From: Marthasterias glacialis | Taxonomy: Eukaryota; Echinodermata; Asteroidea; Forcipulatida; Asteriidae | Reading direction: 5' to 3' | DNA: 64,000 nt | Assembly (NCBI GenBank): GCA_911728455.2 | Contig: OU452225.1 | Span: 5,626,852 to 5,690,851, forward strand | The notes under the pieces: generated by a model | The model's input: only the letters and a program-made list of their open reading frames with translations | What the model was told of the DNA's origin: nothing | Databases searched by the model: none | Translations under genes and position numbers: made by a program | Shown here: positions 55,942 through 64,000 of the stretch, one piece after another | Position numbering within the stretch: the first letter of the stretch is position 1 | Layout: each line of letters opens with the position of its first letter

Positions 55942-55980
55942 ACCTCAAGCTGCTCGTCTTATTGTTGAGACTCTTTGGAT
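55920..55980 (+). CDS. signal-peptide exon of the second Tie-like gene
   Basis: An exon of 61 nt ending in phase 1 at GTAAGT. It encodes MAKQLLVNLKLLVLLLRLFG, a basic start plus a leucine-rich core, a typical secretory signal. Joined to the Ig1 exon at 59129 it gives LFGC-TLAILDF without a frame change, which is strong evidence that they belong together. It marks a gene start 27.6 kb after the last FN3 exon of the previous gene. Confidence 0.83.
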
Positions 55981-56019
55981 GTAAGTAATGTACTAACTGG
56001 TATTTATATTGCGTTGAAT

Positions 56020-56455
56020 TAATAATAATAATAAATAGTGCGCAGCTTTTATATTGCGCTTTATCGCACCTGATAGGCCCCTCAAAGCTCTCACTATTTT
56101 TTTCCTGCAAGGTATGCGGAGTTATGATTTGAAGTATGAGACGTGTTCCTTTACATAGCACCATGTAACGGTTTACAATGTGCTGTGGCGCAATCTGCAG
56201 CCGATCAAACCAGGAACACCTGGGCCAACCCCTTCTCTTTGTGATAAGTGCACTGTTTTTTTTTTTACGTACATTACACAACACAAAGGACATACGGCTT
56301 TACGTCCCATCTGAAGGACGAAGCAATAATGGTTAAGTGTCTTGCTTAAGGACACAAGTGTCGCGACCAGAAAACGAACCCACACTCTGCTGATCAGAAA
56401 CAACAGAGCTTGAGTCCGGTGTTCTAATCCGCTCGGCCAAGACACGCCACCACAA
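56020..56455 (-). mobile_element. tRNA-derived SINE
   Basis: On the minus strand the head carries an A-box-like TGGCCGAGCGG (complement at 56429-56439) and a B-box-like GGTTCGTTTTC (56370-56380), spaced as in a tRNA-Leu/Ser-type promoter. The body (GTCCTTAAGCAAGACACTTA) is followed by GCGCTTTAT-like text and ends in a (TTA)n tail near 56020-56035. It lies in the first intron of the second Tie-like gene. Confidence 0.75.
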
Positions 56456-59128
56456 CGATTTCGACAACTTTCTGTTTTTTCTACCATGCTGGGTAGATCA
56501 CAATAGGATTATGCAACTTATTCATATTTGGATGACAGGCATTAAAACAAAATACTAGGACGAGTTTGAATGAACAAATTATTAACTTGTGAGTCATTCA
56601 CAGTTGTTGATGAACGGCGTCAGAAACGGTCAAAGCGATGGAGCAAAAATACACACAATTCTTAGATAGGAAATGAACTGTAACATATCGTTCATTATGC
56701 CTCCGTATAATTATGATACCACATAATTTGGGAGAGAAAACACATTATGTATTTTGCTTTTAAACAATTAAAACTAATTGTGCAAAATTCGATTTTGGGT
56801 GCATGTTTTGGATTTAGCAGCATGAACACACGGTATCATTTTGACTTGCCAAGCCGATAAGTGAACCGCTTTTTATAGCATACTCTTCTTTCATGATGGT
56901 TGTATTGTCAATGTTATGGTGGCATGAAACATTGTTGATTTATTCCCCTTAATGACCAAACAAAAATCAATCGTAGTGTAACGCCCGCTGTTTTCTCGAG
57001 TTAAAATACAATCTACAATAAACTATTCCAGCGTGATGTTGAAATCCGCACATCATTGAAAAATGGGCGGGTGTTGTATGGGGGTGGCAGACTATGTGGT
57101 TAAAAAAGGTGGGCACGCCAGGGGTAGGATAAAAGTGCCTACCTAAGACGGACTGCGTAAATAATTCATATGAGGTAGATTATAATGTTAGGATCATGAC
57201 ATGATAGTGTAAAACTTCATGAGTCTCCGCTTTTTTGGTCGTCACGAACAGTGGAAACACGAACTAACACACCCCGGGTGTTAACAAAGAGGGTACGGAG
57301 CCCTTGATAATTATGTATCGACTGATCGAGGGCTGACAACTAGTATTTAAAGGAACACATTGCCTTCAAAACTCTTACAGTGTTGCTCTTTGGAATAACT
57401 CCTAATCCTGTTTTTAAGAGTTGTTCTTGCAATTAAACACCAACAGTGTGTCAAAATATTAGTCAGTTCCAAATACATTTGTCTCTGGAAATACAACCAG
57501 CGGAACTCTACATAGAATCATAAGATCCTCCATTTTGTGGAGTCAATAAATTGGTTATACAAAATGGAGGACGGTGTTCTGTCATAGAATTAAACAAAAA
57601 CAGCACAATTTCAAAGGTTATGTATAATTATAACTCATTATATGCTACTTTTAAAGTTTCTTCTCGACCATAAGCATTTCTTAATGAACGTTATTTGTAG
57701 CCCAAAACCGCCCAATCCGAAGATAATGTACCCCATTAAAAACTATGAACATTTTATGGAGTTAAAGATGTATGCATTCTTGGCAAAGTAAAGCTGTCAA
57801 TCATTCTGATGGTTACGAGCGTTTTCGATTACAAGAAATACTAGCAAGTTTAGCATAGATTAGACAAAATTGAGACGATGGGTCATCTTTTTTTATTTTT
57901 TTTTATTTAGACCAATTCAATTCATTTTCATACTTTCAGTACTTCAATGATGTACGAAGAAATTAACTAGCAGCACGTCATTCCCCGTTTCGCCCAATTC
58001 AGAACCAGCGATTAATATAGGTCGAATAATACTAATGATGCATGTCCGTGTGAAAGGAAAAAAACACTAACTACTTTTAGGGTCAAGAAAAGTTACAAAT
58101 AAAAATGTTGGACATATGTCACGTTGGAAGAAATATACAGTTGTAATGTCTGGTATTACATACAGTGACATGCAACATGAGACACATTAGGCCTACTTAA
58201 AAATGATATTTGGCTTCGTTGAAGTAAAAACAATACATAATTAACGTTATATTAAATAGTCAAGGAAATTCATGGGCAGTAATATAAGATTTAAGATTTT
58301 TCGTTGCCGGAAAAAAAGTAAATAAGACATTCGGTAAAAGCACCACCAACTGGCAAATGAGTGTTTGCTAAAAAACATCTAAACATTCAAATCAGGACAC
58401 AATGACGTTTAGACTTTACGTAATCATCACAGACAATATTATTTATGGCAAATGCAGGATCTTCCGAACTCGACATTTTATTCATTTTAAAGTTCCCCGC
58501 TATTCTCATTCCCTTCTCCTGTGTATACACACGTCTGGCACACTCGCGAAAACCAGCTGGCGAACACTCAACCCTTTCCAGTGCTAAACTGCAGCAATGT
58601 TCATGATTTGTATAAAGTGACTAAAAATATTGTAATTTCAAGTAATGAACAACAATGAAAGTTGACTTGATACCTAATCACCTTTGTTGTCGAACAAAGA
58701 ACATTTGACTATAACATAAAGTGATCTACCAGTTTTTGTTTGTTCACCCAAAAATGTATTTATAACCAACCAGTAAGTTTCCCTCGTAATTCATTATACT
58801 TGGTATTGAAACAGGTTCCAAGGTTATATCGACAACCGGGCATGGTCCTTAGCTATATGGCAGTACACGGTTGGATGACGGTTGGATGACTTCTTACTGC
58901 CCCCCCCCCCCCCCCAACCACACACACTCACACATGTGTGTAATGGCCTCCAATCGTGGACCCTCCTTTGTTCAATCATTTGTCATGACAACCGTGTACC
59001 GCATTGTTTTCCTTTGTGATAGCAATCATGGGAAAATGCTGGGATAATATTTTGTTTGCCCACGAGGGGTGAAACGGTGTTTGAAATGCAGCATCTATTT
59101 GTGTAAAAATGTTTATTATTTTTGTCAG
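56456..59128. other. intron 1 of the second Tie-like gene
   Basis: AT-rich, with a C run at about 58901-58916. No exon is recognised. The last 100 bp resembles the sequence before 5350 (AAAATGCTGGGAT and TTGCCCACGAG), showing paralogy of the two loci outside the exon. Confidence 0.55.
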
Positions 59129-59449
59129 GTACTTTGGCCATTCTGGACTTCACTAGTGTGACAGTGTCTGATCCAGGAAACGGAGGATCAACTTACATCG
59201 GAAGCTACGTTGTACTGGATCGTGACAGGACACATAGCAGTGACCAACCTGAATTCTCTCGTCTGATAAAAACGCAACTTTTAACAGACACCGTGGATTG
59301 GAATGATGCTTCTCAGGAAGCGTCTTCATTGACAGACAATGTCAAGAGGACAATACGCGAAATCCAGACCAGTCAGCCAGCATCAGTTGGTGCGTTCCAG
59401 TGGACATATGAGGGTGTAACTGTTACAACAATAAAGACGAGTCTCTCAG
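59129..59449 (+). CDS. Tie-like Ig1 exon (second gene)
   Basis: An exon of 321 nt, phase 1-1, acceptor TTTTTGTCAG and donor GTAAGC. It has TLAILDFTSVTVSDPGNGGS, YIGSYVVLDRDRTHSS and VGAFQWTYEGVTVTTIKTSL. It is highly similar to 5350-5670. Conservative differences (EKGGS to GNGGS, AYEGVN to TYEGVT) suggest two functional paralogues. The next exon (Ig2) should lie beyond the window. Confidence 0.85.
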
Positions 59450-60479
59450 GTAAGCTCTATTGAATCAAATAAACTCGTAAAAAAAATTCTGTTCCAATCA
59501 CTTGTATGTCTGTTGTTTGTGACTTGTTTATATCATGTCGCCTATCAATGAAAAGCTTATTTGTTTTCTTCACAACGAGACAACAATTGAAACAATCACT
59601 TGTTTTGGGGAACAGCATTTATGTTGTGGACAAATGACGGACTTCTGAAACAGAGTGTGGCAAATCTGCTTACATTCATGCATGGTCGAGCACTAAATAC
59701 TGTTATTACACACCTAGTATTGATTCTGCATTCTGATTGGTTAAAACGCTGTCATGTGGGCTTCATGAATTTAGGCTAGTGCATGAAATTTACGTGAGCG
59801 TGAACTAGACGCGTGGTGAGTGCTTGTGATCTTGAGTGAACGGGCACTATAGATAGGTTGCATGACCCCGGGAAAAGATCGTTTCGCAGCCGTGTTGGGT
59901 AATGCCATGTACAAACTCAATGACTGGTGCGTTGTCTGCTGAATGATTTCCAGCGCCTGTTTGTGCACGCAGCATTAGCAAAAGTTATCGGGTGACGTCA
60001 CGTGAAGCCTCTCTGTACTCGACAACTTTTGACTGGTTGTAGCGCACTCTGCATCATTCTCAGCATACGCGTAACTAGTATACGAGCACTTTTGAAAACA
60101 ACCGTTACTCTGCTGCCACCAACATCTCAAGTCTACAATTGCTTGTTACAATAAACACTTTCACAAAACTGTTAAATATCTTGATGTAATTGTTGAATTA
60201 AAACAGTTCAATAAAAAAAATTGTAAAAACGTCTCTTTTTTATGGAATTTGACCGGTGGGTTGTAAAAAACGTATATGAACTGTCATGATTCGGTCACTA
60301 AATCATGTCCATGCACCTCTCGGGACTGTGAGTGACCACATAAGAGTCCTATTTCCCTCGGCCGTTGGCCTCGGGAAATAGGTGGTGCCCTCATTGCCAG
60401 TCCATATGTGTATACTATTCCAGTCTCAAAAACAATGAGTCTCATTTGGAGAAAGTCCTTGCTATTAAGGGCAGGTTGA
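59450..60479. other. intron 2 start, no gene
   Basis: Non-coding. A hairpin CCTATTTCCCTC...GGGAAATAGG lies at about 60349-60383. The block 60310-60412 shares words with 17505-17590. Confidence 0.5.
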
Positions 60480-62920
60480 TATGGAACGCCAACGAGGCAT
60501 TTATTGTGATCATTCGTTTGTTGATGTACTTTTGCGATCGGCGATGCATATATTCACAATCGGTGGTGAACGTTTGCGATCGGTGATGCATATTTCACGA
60601 TCGGTGATGTGCTTGCACATTTTTGGTGATACATGTACATATTCATGATCGGTGATGGTTTTTGGGTTGGGTGATGACTTTTTACGATCAGTGACGGACT
60701 TCTGCAATCTGTAATGGACTTTTGCGATCGGTGATCAACTTTGCAATCGGTGATGGACTTCTGAGATCGGTGACCAACTTTGTGATCGGTGATGGACTTT
60801 TGCGATCGTTGATCAACTTTGCAATTGGTGATGGAGTTCTGAGATCGGTGATCAACTTTGCCATCGCTGATGGACCTCTGCGATCAGTGATGGACTTTGT
60901 GATCGGTGATGGACTTTGTGATCGGTGATGGACTTCTAAGATCGGTGATCAACTGTGTAATCGGTGTGGACTTCTGAGATCGGTGATCAACTTTGCCATC
61001 GCTGATGGACTTTTGCGATCAGTGATGGACTTTTGCGATCGGTGATGGACTTTGCAATCGTTGGTGGACTTTGCAATCGTTGGTGGACTTCTGCGATCAG
61101 TGATGGACTTTGTAATCGGTGATGGACTTTTGCGTTGGGTGATGACTTTTTACGATCAGTGACGGACTTCTGCAATCTGTAATGGACTTTTGCGATCGGT
61201 GATCAACTTTGCAATCGGTGATGGACTTCTGAGATCGGTGATCAACTTTGCCATCGCTGATGGACTTTTGCGATCAGTGATGGACTTTTGCGATCGGTGA
61301 TGGACTTTGCAATCGTTGGTGGACTTCTGCGATCAGCGATGGACTTTGTAATCGGTGATGGACTTTTGCGATCGTTAATCAACTTTGCAATTGGTGATGG
61401 ACTTCTGAGATCAGTGATGGACTTCTGCGATCGGTTATCAACTTCTAATTGCTGATTGGTTTCTGCGGTGATGATAAATCACCTATACCTTAATTAATAA
61501 AAGTTGCTTTTGCTTAGACATCAATACAAATTTGTGTAAAAACATCAGCTTACCAAATTATCTTCTTATGCCTTTTGCCTCTGCAGTAAGATTTCGTGAG
61601 AAAAACTGAGCTCAGAAAAAAAAGACCCACGGGAAGCTGAGCACTGCATTCCTGGGCTATGGGTTACCTAATGAATAAGCTAAGACAATAAACACAAAAT
61701 AATACGTTAATGAATTTACATAGAAATTGTAGGCCCTCTTCTTGCTGATCCCAGCAAACAGTAAGGGCAAAATAACGTTGATGACATCTGAACCAACCCC
61801 CAAATCGGAATTATGTTTCGGAAGTATTGGAATATTGGAACAATCAGAAATGTCTTAAGTTTTGTAGGCTGGGTTGTTGGAGGAAAATGGGTGCTAAATG
61901 GTTGTAAAACTGGTGTAAAGAAGTTTTGATAAATTATTCCTAGAAAATATTTATCCCTTACCACTAGTTTAGACCATATGGATTTCATATGTACCCTTTG
62001 TTTATAATTCAGTTGCAATTCCTGGATGATATCGGCAATCTCTCCCAACTCCAGACCAAACGTATCCCTAGCGCACTGTATATTATCCTATGAAAACACT
62101 TCCTGGGTGTTGTCCAGTTTGAACCCATAGTTTTAGCTCAATTCACTATTCTGTTGCAAGTCACCGCATACAGCCCATTAAGAAATTTAAAGTAAAAGTG
62201 AGTGTTTTTGTGTTGGTTTGGTTTGGTTTCTTTTAAATTATGTGAGTTAATGTTTTATCGAAAGTTATTCATACAAAATAAAATAAAAGTTAATGTTTTT
62301 TAAGTTTTATATTTTATTTATTTAGTTAACTTTTTTTCGTGGGGGGGGGGGTGCTCGTACGATGAGCTGATGTCTTTACACAAATTTATAATGATATATA
62401 AACATAAGCAATATGTATTAATTTAGGTAAGGCCTGCCCCATTTGTATGTAATCAAGGTTTCACTAGATCCGATATGCAAAAAATTATCATCACCACAGC
62501 GGAAATTAATCAACAATTGCAAAGTTGATCACCTATGGCAGAAGTCCATGACCGATGGCAAAGTTGACGACCCATCGCAAAAGTCCATGACCGATGGCAA
62601 AGTTTATCACCGATTGAAAAAGTCCATCACCGATGGCAAAGTTTATCACCGATGGTAAAGTTGATCGGATCACCGATCGCGAAAGTACATCACCGAACAC
62701 AAAAGTCGATCTCCGATCGTTAAAAAGTCATCACCCATCCAAAAAAAAACATCACCGATCATGAATAAGTATCACCAATGGTTTAAAACACATCACCGAT
62801 CGTGAATATGCATCACCGACTGCACGCCCGACACCGATCGCGGGCACATTATACCTCACCGATTGTGGAAGTGCCTCAACAAACGGATGATCAAATTAAA
62901 TGCCTCTTTGGCGTTCCATA
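60480..62920. mobile_element. 2.4-kb inverted-repeat element with minisatellite arms
   Basis: Outer inverted ends TATGGAACGCCAACGAGGCA (60480) and its near complement TGCCTCTTTGGCGTTCCATA (ending 62920), about 45 bp long. Inside each end is a degenerate array of a roughly 20-bp word: GATCGGTGATGGACTTTTGC on the left (about 60530-61460) and its complement on the right (about 62510-62880). A unique centre at 61470-62500 has no recognised gene. Probably a non-autonomous DNA transposon. Confidence 0.75.
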
Positions 62921-63166
62921 CTATAGTACCATCTCCAAAGATCGGTGAATCCTGTGATGTCAAAAACAAGAAGACAACACCACAAGAAGACGTGCAACTA
63001 TCACACAAATTGACACTAACTTATGTATTGTTTATTCTTTTTATCTGACATAGATATGAACATCTTGCTTTGAAAGCCTCAGGGCCTGATCGAAATACAT
63101 GCAATCGTTTTCGATGTGTGTTCATAACCGTGTCTTTTGTTGTCTCGAAACTATACAATGTTTGCC

Positions 63167-63660
63167 TAGTACCAGTCGAAAACCTATTGTTATTGTTCTC
63201 GGTTTTTTTTAGATGTTCGGCTACCAGCCGAAAACATATTGTTATTGTTATTGTTCTGTGTGTTTTTTAGGTGTTCGCCTACCACCGAAAACCTATTGTT
63301 ATTGTTCTGTTTTTAGGTGTTCGGCTACCAGCCGAAAACATATTGTTATTGTGTTTTTTTTGGTTGTTTTTTTTTAGGTGTTTGGCTACCAGCCGAAAAC
63401 CTATTGTTATTGTTCTGGGTTTTTTTAGGTGTTTGGCTACCAGCCGAAAACCTATTGTTGTTGTTCTGTTTTTTAGATGTTCGGCCAGCAGCCGAAAACC
63501 TACTGTTAGGTGTTCGGCCAGCAGCCGAAAACCTATTGTTATTGTTCTGATTTTTTAAGGTGTTCGGCTAGCGGCCGAAAACCTATTGTTATTGTTCTGT
63601 TTTTTTAGGTGTTCAGCCAACAGCCGAACAACTATTGTTACTGTTAAGGTTTTTTTTTCT
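63167..63660. repeat. palindrome-bearing minisatellite, ~50-bp unit
   Basis: About ten units of AGGTGTTCGGCTACCAGCCG followed by AAAACCTATTGTTATTGTTC and a T-run. Each unit contains the inverted pair TTCGGCT/AGCCGAA around ACC, a potential hairpin. Later units change GCTACCAGC to GCCAGCAGC. The array gives spurious open frames. Confidence 0.93.
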
Positions 63661-64000
63661 GCGCATTCTTCCTTCTATACCTTGTCCGCAAATTTTCTCA
63701 AAAAGTGAAGCTTGTATGAACTTGAAACTTACCATGTACAAAGATATAGTGAGTGGATGATACCTAAACTTTTTTGGAATGATGACGTCATTGATGACGT
63801 CATTAGGTTAAATAAGCGTTAAATAATTCAAAAATGTAATAACTCAAGAACGGCAAATGCTACATTCAAAATCTTTGGTGCATATGAAAGGTCTTGTGAT
63901 GTGGGAAAAAATTGTATGCACACCGTGACCCCATTTGACCTTTACTTCCGGTCAAAACCGGAAGTTAAAGTTAAAATTCATGTTATTTCAAGCTCTAGAG
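63661..64000. repeat. repeat-like tail with TGACGTCA pair and ETS-like palindrome
   Basis: AT-rich text with TGATGACGTCATTGATGACGTCA near 63780 given as two TGACGTCA words, then ACTTCCGGTCAAAACCGGAA at 63944-63963. The latter matches the palindrome in the 38.4-kb tandem repeat, so both are probably copies of one interspersed family. Confidence 0.55.

Noticed and set aside
60722-60928. Repeat protein with FAIGDGLLRSV units
   Set aside because: Direct translation of the 20-21 bp minisatellite, without splice sites or start context.
63271-63558. Leucine-rich frame with repeated PAENLLLLF as a membrane protein
   Set aside because: Translation of the palindrome-bearing minisatellite; the frame is broken by variable T-runs.
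1-64000. CRISPR arrays, operons, bacterial promoters or rRNA/tRNA genes
   Set aside because: Repeats are minisatellites or transposon arrays without regular spacers, the genes are spliced, and the only tRNA-like segment is a SINE head.

Overview
This is eukaryotic DNA from a metazoan: coding exons are short, bounded by GT/AG splice sites and mostly phase 1-1, introns are long, and interspersed repeats are dense. I infer a marine invertebrate deuterostome, most likely an echinoderm. The reasons are Tie-receptor-like ectodomains with many FN3 modules, a CR1-type LINE with an N-terminal 2A peptide (known in sea urchin and amphioxus), a Penelope-like element, and many small inverted-repeat transposons. 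Amphioxus or a hemichordate cannot be excluded.

Host genes, all on the + strand. Three EGF exons (266-3837) have the cysteine pattern of the Tie EGF triplet. They are followed by an Ig1 exon (5350-5670), an Ig2 exon (11085-11333), a second EGF triplet (11905-12963), a 57-nt cysteine-rich micro-exon (14207-14263) and eleven FN3 exons (14721-28367). FN3-2 to FN3-11 are five copies of a two-exon pair. No transmembrane or tyrosine kinase exon follows. At 55.86-59.45 kb a second gene begins, with a TATA box, a signal-peptide exon (55920-55980) and an Ig1 exon (59129-59449) that is a paralogue of the one at 5350. The locus is therefore a tandem array of Tie-like receptor genes, or of genes with duplicated ectodomains. 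Every exon read here is open and joins in phase.

Mobile DNA. A Penelope-like element (1059-3208) has a 12-bp target duplication. Four LINE copies lie in or after the FN3 introns (17.5-20.4, 20.5-23.3, 28.6-32.5 and 34.5-37.4 kb); the third carries DVESNPGP. Small DNA elements include a TTAA-flanked piggyBac-like element, a hAT-like element with an 8-bp duplication, three copies of an approximately 780-bp family, and several TA-flanked palindromes.

The largest insertion, 41750-55193, is a 13.4-kb CACTA/EnSpm-like transposon with CACTG/CAGTG ends and subterminal tandem repeats. On its minus strand it carries an intact 945-residue zinc-finger/transposase-like ORF and an intact five-exon SAM-domain gene predicted to encode 533 residues.

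The last 5 kb is probably intron of the second Tie-like gene. It holds a 2.4-kb inverted-repeat element whose arms are minisatellite, and a palindrome-bearing minisatellite. An assembly gap of 100 N lies at 38924-39023.
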